In this document: positions 27,867-35,800 of the stretch, piece by piece
Layout of the letters: the number at the start of each line of letters is the position of its first letter
How positions within the stretch are numbered: position 1 is the first letter of the stretch
Origin: Aspidapion aeneum
Taxonomy: Eukaryota; Arthropoda; Insecta; Coleoptera; Brentidae
DNA: 64,000 nucleotides
Assembly: GCA_963576565.1 (NCBI GenBank)
Contig: OY755046.1
Coordinates: 67,919,719 to 67,983,718, forward strand
Direction of reading: 5' to 3'
The notes under the pieces: model-generated
What the model saw: the letters and a program-made list of their open reading frames with translations, nothing else
What the model was told of the DNA's origin: nothing
The model's database searches: none
Made by a program: the position numbers and the translations under genes

Positions 27867-29555
27867 CTAAATAAATTAAAATTGTCGTGTTTTTAAATTT
27901 TGTCCTATAGTTTTATCATAGTTCCTATCAGTCTTCCAATGCTCAGCTCTCTAGCGTTTCTGGAAGTGGGTAATGTTACTTTTACATAATTTTACATTTA
28001 TAGGGGAGGAGAGTAAATGAAAATATTGGACTTTTTAAATTTTTTCCCATGGTTTTATCATAATTTCTATCAGCATTCCAATGCTCAGCTCTCTAGCGTT
28101 TCTGGAAGTGGGCAATGTTAGTTTCATATAAATTTACATTTATAGAAGAGGGAAGTAAATTAAAATGTTGGTGTTTTTAAATTTTTTCATAACTATAGTT
28201 TTATCATATTATCTTTCAGTCTTAAAAGGTTCAGCTCTCTAGCGTTTCTGGAAGTGGGCAGTGTTACTTTTACATAACTTTACATTTTTAGGGGAAGGAA
28301 GTAAATTAGAATTTTGGGGTGATTTAATTTTTTTCTATAACTTTATCATAGTTACTATCGGTCTGCCAAAGCTCAGCTCTCTAGCATGTCTGGAAGTAGG
28401 CAATGTTACTTTTACTTAACTTAACATTTATAGGAGAGGGGAGTAAATTAAAATTTTGGGGTTTTTTAATTTTTTCCTATAGTTTTATCATAGTTCAGTC
28501 TGCCAAAGCTTAACTCTCTAGCATTTCTGGAAGTGGGCGATGCTACTTTTACATAACTTTAAATGTATGGGGGAGAGGAGTAAATTAAAATTTTGGGGTT
28601 TTTTGATTTTTTCCAGAGGTTTGGTCATAATTTCTATCGGTCTGCCAAATTTCAGCTTTGTAGCATGTCTGGAAGTACAGTAGAATATTGATGATCTATA
28701 CATGAGTGAGTGAGTGAGTGCGTGAGTGGCAATTTCGACGTTTTTTGAAATTTCGTAACTACTTTATTACTTTACGGAATTCCATGAAACTTGGAGGGGT
28801 TGTTAACTCCATGGAGATCTACGACTGTGCAAAGTTTCCGATTCGTAGCTCATTCCGAAGTACAGTTTTAGGTAGGTCAAATATCGGCTGGAATGTTTCA
28901 AGAAAAGATGGTTACTTCGAGGCACTGCCGTGCCCTCAGAAAGCCTCAAAATTTTAAATAAGGCATTGCAAAAGTTTTGAACAATATTTCGCTTATTTTA
29001 CTACTTCAAAACTTAAATATTATCCAAATCCTCTAAAAAAGGAATAAAATCATAACAAAACATTTCTTGTAAAAAAAAGCCAAGTACCGAAAATGATATT
29101 CCCTAAAAAGAATTGAGATAAAAGTAAACCCAAGTTCTACAATACAAATTTTAAAATGAAAGGTTCTTACTAGTTTGGAAATGTTTTTCTAAACATTATA
29201 AAGAAGTTTGGCTGTAATAGCAAAGTTTTAAAAAAACATTAACAAACTAGTAAGAACCTTTCATTTTAAAATTTGTATTGGAGAATTTGGGTTTACTTTT
29301 ATCTCGATTCTTTTTACGGAATATCATTTTTGTTTACTTGGCTTTTTTTTTACATGAAATGTTTTTGTTATGATAGATTTTATTCTCTCCTAATGTAATT
29401 GTGTGTTTATTTATTTTTATTTTTTTAGGATGTATTATATTTCATTGGTCTGTGACACATTATTTTACGTCGGACTGTTTTACTTAGTTGTTTGCAAATT
29501 CAACATCATAGGAAGAAGTATACAATTTTTGGTTTCCTATTATGATTCTTTTTAG
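9700..29555 (+). CDS. fatty acyl-CoA reductase (FAR), complete, 10 coding exons
   Basis: Predicted NADPH-dependent fatty acyl-CoA reductase (fatty acyl-CoA to primary alcohol; wax, cuticular lipid or pheromone precursors), probably on ER or peroxisome membranes. Coding exons: 9700-9766, 13784-14008, 16274-16482, 17097-17310, 18165-18248, 19912-20020, 22383-22471, 24720-24882, 26983-27240, 29429-29555. All introns are GT-AG and every junction is in phase, giving 514 residues, the usual family length. Seen: Rossmann GxxGxxG (G23, G26, G29 in [10 protein letters not shown]), the YxxxK catalytic pair Y210/K214 in TYTFTK, and DYIPAD near residue 281. The C-terminal Sterile/FAR_C domain lies at about 362-458, with SREYLLKEP near its end, followed by a hydrophobic, probably membrane segment at about 475-495. 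The start is the first ATG in frame, 16 residues before the Rossmann glycines. Which FAR paralogue this is cannot be told from sequence alone. Introns 1-9 are full of transposons. Confidence 0.95.
10170..10808. mobile_element. 640 bp imperfect palindrome (foldback or hAT-like MITE)
   Basis: Left end CAGTGAGGTGCAACC; complement of the right end CAGCGGGGTACGACC. The shared GGCGTCCGTTTATTGAGG follows on both sides, and the inner arms (GATGTAATTTACGGA and its complement) also pair, so nearly the whole element folds on itself about a centre near 10490. Confidence 0.6.
10859..12568 (-). mobile_element. 1.7 kb terminal-inverted-repeat element, copy B (inverted relative to copy A)
   Basis: Reverse complement of 2158-3819 over its full length with scattered substitutions and small indels. 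Ends are TATAGTCCTTGC and the complement of GCAAAGAGTATA. It is nested between the arms of the intron 1 repeat. Confidence 0.65.
13218..13314. repeat. hairpin repeat in FAR intron 1
   Basis: Arms are TTTGAAAACGACTCTTTGCA and, on the other side, TGCAAAGAGGTTTTCAAA, separated by about 55 bp of GC-richer sequence. A tandem 22-bp pair built on ATGACATAGGCGTG lies downstream at about 13551-13590, and the trinucleotide-rich palindrome TATACGACTG / CAGTCGTATA spans about 13336-13652. Probably one composite repeat. Confidence 0.4.
14087..14845. mobile_element. hAT-type non-autonomous transposon, 759 bp
   Basis: Terminal inverted repeats CAGGGGCGGCTCGTG (left) and CAGTGGCGGCTCGTG (complement of right). 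An 8-bp target duplication AATAACGC (14079-14086) / AATAAAGC (14846-14853) has one mismatch. TIR sequence and 8-bp duplication both fit hAT. It lies in FAR intron 2 and is non-coding. Confidence 0.75.
14900..16080 (+). mobile_element. internally deleted non-LTR retrotransposon (jockey/CR1-like ORF2 remnant)
   Basis: The start of an endonuclease-type frame (15104-15307, with [20 protein letters not shown]) is joined directly to the reverse transcriptase C-terminus. At the join a [15 protein letters not shown] segment is readable in another frame. A frame runs 15291-16034 with [38 protein letters not shown] and LIPDPAL-type tails ending [21 protein letters not shown] frameshift near 15385 and the missing middle show it is dead. 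Lies in FAR intron 2. Outer limits are approximate. Confidence 0.75.
16494..16577. mobile_element. 84 bp palindromic MITE beside FAR exon 3 donor
   Basis: Arms AGAAGCACAGAAAAAATATA and, at the other side, TATTTCTGTGCT pair, with inner CTATAGCT / AGCTATAG. It begins 11 bp after the exon 3 donor at 16483. Confidence 0.5.
17463..18051 (+). mobile_element. pogo/Tigger-type non-autonomous transposon with transposase HTH remnant
   Basis: Flanked by TA at 17461-17462 and 18052-18053. TIRs CAGTAAAACCTC and CAGTTAAACCTC, with subterminal AAGCGGACA repeats, are typical of Tigger-like elements. The interior (17849-17983) encodes [20 protein letters not shown] and [13 protein letters not shown], the N-terminal CENP-B/pogo helix-turn-helix; the DDE domain is absent. 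FAR intron 4. Confidence 0.8.
18327..19018. mobile_element. 692 bp element with about 110 bp TIRs starting TACAGGGTGTCTCT
   Basis: The left arm 18327-18435 and right arm about 18900-19018 are close reverse complements. Ends are TACAGGGTGTCTC, with TA at the flanks consistent with a TA target. A second, interrupted copy is at about 23095-24650. FAR intron 5; non-coding. Confidence 0.7.
19101..19847 (+). mobile_element. Helitron-like element with CAGA microsatellite, copy 2
   Basis: Same family and same end hairpins as 892-1667. The internal CAGA/CATA tetranucleotide tract runs about 19534-19709, roughly 175 bp, much longer than in copy 1. The many overlapping TDRQ / SVCL open frames on both strands are translations of this tract. 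FAR intron 5. Confidence 0.6.
20205..21829. mobile_element. solo LTR (426 bp) interrupted by a 1.2 kb transposon
   Basis: Starts TGTTACGGG, ends TTGTAACA (TG...CA with a 6-bp TGTTAC/GTAACA inverted end), and is bounded by a 4-bp duplication ATAT (20201-20204, 21830-21833). A CCTATATATAGG sequence at about 20413 could be its TATA box. Removing the nested 20563-21761 element leaves 426 bp, a normal LTR size. No internal retroelement genes remain. Superfamily (gypsy-like or BEL-like) cannot be fixed. FAR intron 6. Confidence 0.65.
20563..21761 (+). mobile_element. 1.2 kb CCCAAC-ended transposon, copy 1
   Basis: One of three near-identical copies (also 23325-24524 and, inverted, 59257-60455). 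Left end CCCAACAAACAATTAAAG; complement of right end CCCAACTAACATTTATAG, i.e. TIRs of about 20-26 bp. The sequence CTACTACGTCGTAG occurs twice, 10 bp apart, near 20752-20790. Open frames up to 81 codons are conserved between copies but show no domain. Superfamily unassigned; likely non-autonomous. Confidence 0.75.
22064..22203. mobile_element. PIF/Harbinger-type MITE, 140 bp
   Basis: TIRs GGGTCGGTTTTTCAATAGAG and GGGCCGATTTCTCAATAGAG, flanked by the 3-bp duplication TTA (22061-22063, 22204-22206), as expected for Harbinger elements. A one-ended relative (GGGCGGTTTATCAATGGCC) is at about 20108. FAR intron 6. Confidence 0.75.
22441..22508 (+). repeat. 41-bp-period duplication of the FAR exon 7 3' end
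   Basis: Twenty-seven bases at 22441-22467 (exon 7) recur at 22482-22508 in intron 7 with one substitution. The second copy has lost the splice donor and runs into the adjacent MITE. Confidence 0.8.
22505..22805. mobile_element. about 300 bp MITE with about 85 bp TIRs
   Basis: The left arm (from about 22507, rich in ATTAACTTACATTAACTTAC) and right arm (ending about 22805) are reverse complements, including CTAAGCCAAATTAGACTAAC-like inner parts. FAR intron 7. Confidence 0.6.
22820..22999. mobile_element. hAT-type MITE (CAGTGGCGTA-ended), 180 bp
   Basis: Left end CAGTGGCGTATGAATCC; the right end reads GCGTACGCC and then has lost the expected CACTG. Flanks TCTAATG and TCTTATG agree at 6 of 7 bases. 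Related copies at 50040 and 59250-60637. Confidence 0.55.
23095..24650. mobile_element. second copy of the TACAGGGTGTCTC family, split by a CCCAAC-ended element
   Basis: 23100-23324 aligns with 18720-18890 (shared GTGAAGC-CCCT-TAACG and ATCCCAAAAAAC stretches). 24525-24650 aligns with the right arm (ACACCCTGTCTGTATCTC). The left end is truncated. FAR intron 7. Confidence 0.6.
23325..24524 (+). mobile_element. 1.2 kb CCCAAC-ended transposon, copy 2
   Basis: Nearly identical to copy 1 over 1200 bp, with only scattered single-base differences. Host sequence reads AA immediately on both sides, compatible with a 1-2 bp target duplication. Confidence 0.75.
25195..25745 (+). mobile_element. non-LTR retrotransposon ORF2 C-terminal fragment
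   Basis: Reads [52 protein letters not shown], the segment after RNase H in jockey/I/R1-type ORF2, with the zinc-knuckle-like CPAC. A frameshift near 25440 moves the rest ([20 protein letters not shown]) into another frame. Dead fragment in FAR intron 8. Confidence 0.7.
25770..25959 (-). mobile_element. 5' fragment of the Helitron-like element
   Basis: Reverse complement of the first about 190 bp of 892-1667, including the GTGTGAGC / GCTCGAAC-type hairpin and the AATACTCTGCC end. FAR intron 8. Confidence 0.6.
27600..27880 (+). mobile_element. 3' end of a non-LTR retrotransposon with CTAAA-repeat tail
   Basis: A 3'-UTR-like sequence ends TTTAATAAATAAACTAAACT and then about six CTAAA repeats. 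It interrupts the minisatellite array. Confidence 0.5.
27900..28690 (+). repeat. minisatellite, about 142 bp unit, six copies
   Basis: Units contain CTCAGCTCTCTAGCGTTTCT and GGAAGTGGGCAATGTTACTT. Landmarks recur at 27942, 28084, 28230, 28372, 28508 and 28651; one more unit lies upstream near 27531. A GAGT microsatellite follows at about 28701-28727. The same unit occurs in inverse orientation at about 37400-37830. Confidence 0.8.
29245..29373 (+). mobile_element. isolated terminus of family F1
   Basis: Matches the left arm of 27268-29197 (ACTAGTAAGAACCTTTCATT through the CTTGGCTTTT segment). No partner arm was seen. It ends 55 bp before FAR exon 10. Confidence 0.55.
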
Positions 29556-29761
29556 TTTTTTTAAATTTAATTTAGGATAAATTTCGAAAATGTCGGACTT
29601 AAACAAAATTTTTATTGTCTAAATTTTATTTTTATTTTTAATTAAGTATTTAAAAAAGTACTTATATAATTTTTTAGTTAAAAATTTTTATTTCAAATTT
29701 TTCAAAAAAGAAAGCTATTGTACCTTAACAAATTAAACTCAGTTTTTCCTTAAAAATTATC

Positions 29762-29773
29762 TTTATTTTTATT
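29762..29773 (-). terminator. candidate apolipophorin-like poly(A) signals (two AATAAA)
   Basis: Two adjacent AATAAA hexamers on the minus strand, 125-136 bp beyond the stop at 29898. Confidence 0.4.
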
Positions 29774-29819
29774 AAGTAAAAAAATATTTTTTGTAACTTA
29801 TTTATAAGGAAAGAAATGA

Positions 29820-29825
29820 AATAAA
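29820..29825 (+). terminator. candidate FAR poly(A) signal AATAAA
   Basis: First AATAAA after the FAR stop, 265 bp downstream. If used, the FAR 3' UTR would run past the candidate end of the opposing gene. Confidence 0.4.
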
Positions 29826-29897
29826 AACTAAGAAATATTATATTTACAATAGAATTAAAATAAATTATGTTATTTAAGACATCTTAGACTATGGGTT

Positions 29898-32800
29898 TTA
29901 CTGGGAAAAGAACTCCTCATCAAAGTAGCCCTAAAAAAACAAAAAAATAGCACTAAAACAAAGAAAAACATAAATATCAGTTTTTTTTCTTGTTTTAAAA
30001 TAACAATAAATGTAAATAATAATTTATATTTTATAAAGTTTTCTTGGCTACCTACAGTGTGTCCATGGATTAAGTTATGTTAAAGTATACATACAGGGTG
30101 GTTTAATAGGTTGATTTGGTAAAAAGTCTTAAGAGTAAAGTACCTTTGTTTTAAGAGATATCAGAAAAGGTTATTAAGAAAAGTTGTTTAGAATTAAAAG
30201 TTACGACTGATTCTCAATTTTCAGACAAAATAGTTAAAATCGTCTCAACAAAATTTTCATAATCGATTTATAAAATCAGAGTTGGCTGATTTCTCTGAAA
30301 ATTGAGAAGCTGCCGTTACTTTTGAATCTAATCAAGTCTTCTTCAAAACATTTTTTGATATCTTTTAACACAAAGGTATTTAACTCTTAACACTTTTTAT
30401 CAAATCAGCCTACTAAACCACCCTGTAAATTAATTGATTTGATTCATTTTTTAAAATCTTAGTTTCAGTCGAAGCAGGAGCAATTTCCAGAAAATCAGAA
30501 TCTAAATCGAATTTTTATTGTCATTTATTCCTTACATCATAAAAACAGCCTACTAAACCACCCTGTATATTAAATGATTTGGCTCATTTCTTTAACATCT
30601 TAGTTTGAGCCCAAGCAGGAGCGATTTCTAGAAAATCAGAATCTAAATCGATTTTTTTTTTATTATTTATTCCTTACCGGCACTTAAATCGTTAACACCC
30701 TCTATATCATGTAAAAAAATTTAGTTTCTTATACATTTTTTCGGTTGTTTGTTCAAAAGCTTTGAACCCACATGCTTTTAAGATCAAATTGAAACCAACA
30801 AATGTTGACAGTTAACTGTTTTGCCCTAAAGGGACTTATCAGAACACTCAATGCTATAAGCAAGTCATTTTAATGAATCAAGTATGATTCTGTCCGCCAT
30901 CTTCAATTTTAAGATGACTATAAATGTTGATCGTGATCTTTAAAAACAATCAATTCTCATCAGAATGTTTTTTATTTCATTAAAATCGGTTTAGTAGTAA
31001 TGAATTTATAAGGAAATAAAGGCAAGGCAATCGTATCATATTCAAAACAATGGTTGAAACAAAAAAACTTGTTTTTTGAACCACCAAACCCATTTTGCTG
31101 ATTCGTACTTTGTTGCTGGTAGCAAGAGTGCAGGTTTTTTACTAATTTAAAAAAAATATTCAAACTTGTTCGCAACACAGGAATAAACGAGCATCTTTGA
31201 AGGGTACAACTTAAATTCGTCCGCCATCTTGGATTTTAGGATGGAGGACAAAAAAATATACTCAGTCAAAACTCCGATTAAATCTCTGCCAAGTGCAGTT
31301 TGTCCCATTAAAATCGATGGTATAGTTTAAAAGTTATAATGAAAAAAAATGTCCGGTTTTTTTTGGCCCACCCGGTATGTGACACTTGGAAAACTGAGCA
31401 GACAATTAGGAATCTCATTTTACGTTATTTGTAAGATAGATTGTATGCACTTGCACCTGCGAACCTAGTCTTTTTCAAGTAATTCCATTTACCAAATATC
31501 AGAAAAACTAAAAACAATAGAGAAGACCATGACAACACATTATTTCTCACACCGTTTTAACACAAATTGTGTAAAAAAATTATCTCGAATTTATTAACTT
31601 ACTTGGGGCTCCATGTTGGATCTGGGAAACATACATGGATAGCACTCCATGTAGGAAACTCCAGTATTATGTGCAGTGCATTCGCATTCAATGCACTCTT
31701 TCGGTACTGCCGATTTTGCAAAACGTTTCGAAAAAACTTCTGAGAATTTTTTTGCGTTCTTTGGGTTTTCCAGGTGTCTGGCACTAAAGATAGTTCCTAA
31801 AATTGAAATTTAAATGTCTATAATAGTAAAAACCGTATCTTAACACATCGTGGCCAATTCCTTTACATCCACCATTAACTCGGACAAATCAGTTATCTGG
31901 CAATGCCGCATCGTCAGTGAGCACCACCCACGGAGACAAAGCCACCTTGATTGTTTTTGAAAGCTCTAGCTTGTTGTTTAGCAGGTAACCACCGATATTT
32001 TCCGTCTTCGTTCTCGTTTAAAATCTAAATTAACTTCAAAAGAAAGAGCGAGAGATAAAATATACATCGCAATAGCTCTAAAAAAAACTGGAAAATTAAA
32101 GTGCACGGCGTGGAAATACAACTTTACCATATGCACACTACAGTTTGCTGACGACTAAGTAATTGTAGCTAATAATAAAGAAGACATAGAGTAGGTATAT
32201 GATGAGAAAGTTAATGGAAGAATACCAAAAGTGGGGATTAACAGTGAACGTGGACAAGACACAGTACTTATGTATTGCGAACGAATCCAGTGAACTAGAA
32301 CTAGACAATGGACAAACAAAATCTCCATGCAATGAGTATGTATACTTGGGTGTCACATTTGATAAGACAGGAACAGACTGTAAAGAACTGAAAAAAGAAT
32401 AGGCTATTGGATGTCTTAACAGTATTTTATGGAGCAGAGAGATAAAGAAGAATGTAAAATTTAACATATATGAAACGATGGTGAAAAGCACGCTCTTGTA
32501 TGAAATAGAGACTTGTCGCGTAACAGAAAAATACAGAACAAAAATAAATGGAGGCAATAAGAAGATCAATGCGAATATCTAGAACAGATCACATAAGACA
32601 TGAGATCATAAAAAAATGGGAATCGAGGGAAGCATAACAGATAACATCACTAAAAGACAACTGACATAGTACGGCCATGTGCATCGGATGAACGACGAAA
32701 GATTACCAAAGCAGGTCCTAGAATGGCAACCAATAGGGCACAGAAAAAGAGGACGTCCTAAAGTAGAATGGCAACAGTCAATCCAAACATTAATGAGTAA

Positions 32801-35800
32801 AAAAAAGTGACAGAAGATGATTGTCAGGATTGAAGGAGGTGGAGAATAGGCGTCGGACAACGTTCTAACCCCACATAGTAGTTGGAGAAAGAGAGAGAGA
32901 CAGATAGAAATAGCAACATTTTTCATAAAAAGAAAAAATGTCTAACTTAACCTCTCAGCATGCTCTGCGTATTAAGGTCACTTTACTTACCATTTGTTTC
33001 CAACGCAAGGGAGAAACACATCCCCAAACTGGACTTAGGCAAAGAAATACTCTTCCTCAAAATGGTGTCTCCTTCCAATTTGCGGGCGTCTTTTTTCGTA
33101 TAGGCTCGGGTAAGATCGACTCCGAATGGTACTTTGTTCTCTCTCTTTTTGTTTTCAAAAGTGTTGTTCATCAGAATGTGGAGGGTTACCGAATTTTCGA
33201 AAAGGAACTGATGCACAGTAGAGTAATCAAGCTAAAAAATATGTTTTTAAATGCGTTTTCGTTTTTTTTTTAATTTTCAAAATAGGGAGGGGTAAAGAGT
33301 TGTAGAGTCAAAACTGATAAAGAAAAAGTAAGAAAAAAAGTGAAGTAGTTAAAATAGATAATTAGGTGAAAGTGAGGAAACAAATGCTCTTAAAAATGTA
33401 ATCATAAAGAAAATACTAGAGTTCTTAAGCTCTAGAAGTTTGTGTGTAAGCAGTGTGTAAGAATAACAGATAAATAATTTTAGTGATTAAGTAAACTTCT
33501 TTTTAAAGTCATCATCTAAAATCATCATGAAGCCTTACCTCCATTCTTCTCTCCTGGCAATTAGAGCAAGGTATTAAGACGAAATTTCTTGAGACTCCAG
33601 GCCTAAATGGCAATTTGATTGCAAATAGTATAGCGTTGTATATATCCATATTTCCCTGGCCTAAAAAAATTAAGTGAAAGTTTGTTGAACGATATCATTA
33701 AAAACTCTTTCAACGCTATGTTATGAATAAGGATATAAAGCATTTACTACATAAAAAGATAGTTTTTATAAACGTAGGTACCTGTGGGTATGTTCTGGAA
33801 ATAATTCAAAACAGTTTTTGAATCAGTAAAAACGTTATTATTTATCAGTACACTCCTAGGTTGATTGTAGACACCAAGACCTCCAAAAACTACTACAGAA
33901 TATCTAAAACAAATATTATTATAATAAAATTTCGCCACTTTGTGTGATTAGATACGATAAATCTTGGAGACAAAGACATAAAAATCGGTAACCTATATCT
34001 TAAGTTACACACCTGTTATCAGTAATATTGAAGCCTACTAACTCCTCCTCAATACCATCAACAACAAAGTTAAAGTTCCTTCTTTGTAATAGATCGCGAT
34101 TGCAGTTTTTGGCCTCAACAATAAACACAACATCTGCCTTCTGAGGAATTTCTTCTCCTTGAATATTGACTATGTTACCTTCGTCGATTTGAGTGCCGTT
34201 TGAAAGAGTGCATCTGTAAAGATAGTTGAGTTAGTTATTTATAGCTTTTACACACATACAGAATATGATATTACAGACTAACGAAATGGCTCTGGAAAGT
34301 CTCGTTGAGCTTCATTTTTCCAAGTTTCGTGAATTTTTGTCACGTTAATTGCAATGTAAGAAATTGGTTAAACGATATTACTCTGAATTGAAGGTTATTA
34401 AAGAAAAAGTAATTTAATCCAAAAAGTAAAGTAGTACAGTGAGTATCTAGTTCTCGACACGAGCTTTCAAAAATGTAGTAAAAAAGAAAATACTAGAGTT
34501 CTTGAGCTCTAGGTAATCAGTAGTAGTAGCAAATTTGTTTAATTTAACGAAAATAATACTAGAGTCCTTGAACTCTGGAAGTTTGTCTATTGAAATAAAA
34601 TGGTAGTAATTCTGGAGACTCAGAACGTAAGTAAGAAGAAGGACAGCATTATTTTGAATGCCGTGGAGATATTTAAAGATTACTGGAATTTTAAAGATAA
34701 TGAGTACTCACTAGTAGTAGTAGCATTATTTTGAATGTCGTGGACATTTTTGAAAATTACTGGCATTTTTAAGATAATGGGTAGGTACATTCAGCAGTAG
34801 TAGCCTTATCCTAGCGTAGGCCTCACATTCTCCGACGAACGAAGTGCATTGATGACTCTTCTTCCTGTCCACAGGCTGATAAGGTAGGGTCGTTCTCGAC
34901 TCCTGTTCGTATCATGTCCTCTCTTAACCTAATAGGTACTTACTTTACACAGGTGTCAGGTATTCGTAGAGGAGTATCTTCTCTTGCACACATTTCAATG
35001 TATCCTACAGCCGTTCTACAGGCCTCATTGGCGTTGGAACTTTTTACACAGGATTGGTAAAAGTTATCCTTGGGTATTCTTGAGAAGCAGTTTCCTAGGT
35101 CTGACACCTAGAAACAAAGGACAAATAATAAATTCTATCTGATAAGTAATATATGATGAATGATGATTGGAGGTAGATCAGAATAAAATAAAATTTTTAC
35201 CGAGGCAAAAACGCAAAAACCAGACAAAAAATTTAACACAATATCGTTGTTTGAATCAAACAACGATAATATTTACCTTTGACTGGAAAAACTCATTACA
35301 CATTATCAAAACTTCCCTAGAAGTTCCCTTAAGCTCAGCTTTGTCATTAGAAGAAAAGTCTCTAGTTTGACACCTGTCATCCACTCTCCAACTGTCTGCC
35401 CAAGACGTCAGATCTGACGTATCTTCAGACCTAAGTCGTTTCGGGGTTGTCAGATCATCGTAAGGTTCATTGTTATAGGTTCCCCACAGGCCTGCAGTTG
35501 AAGCGTAGTGCCAACCTATTAAACAAAAGACGGTTGGGTCAAAACTTATAAGTTCTTAATATATTTTTAATGCCCTTGTGCTATCTCTTTGGATTTTGGA
35601 ACTTGTGAAAGACAACGCCATTATCTTCATTTGACGTAATCCTTTATTTCACATTTTTTAAAATAAATTAACAGGTCAGAAACTAGTACTCGTGTCTGTT
35701 AAGGTGATCAGTTGTCTTTATTTCGAACATTAAACCAGTTTAATTTTCTAAGGTTCTTAATATATTTTCAATGTCTTGTGCTATCTGAACATAAGTTCAT

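Larger units (their letters stand above)
27268..29197. mobile_element. 1.9 kb long-TIR element carrying a minisatellite (family F1)
   Basis: Arms 27268-27492 and 28963-29197 are reverse complements of about 225 bp, starting TTTCCAAACTAGTAAGAACC. The interior is the minisatellite at 27900-28690 plus an inserted retroelement tail. Single-ended relatives are at 29245-29373, 37250-38265 and 42030-42165. FAR intron 9. Confidence 0.65.

Noticed and set aside
27900..28690. CRISPR-like regular spacing
   Set aside because: Whole 142-bp units repeat, there are no unique spacers, and this is a eukaryotic intron.
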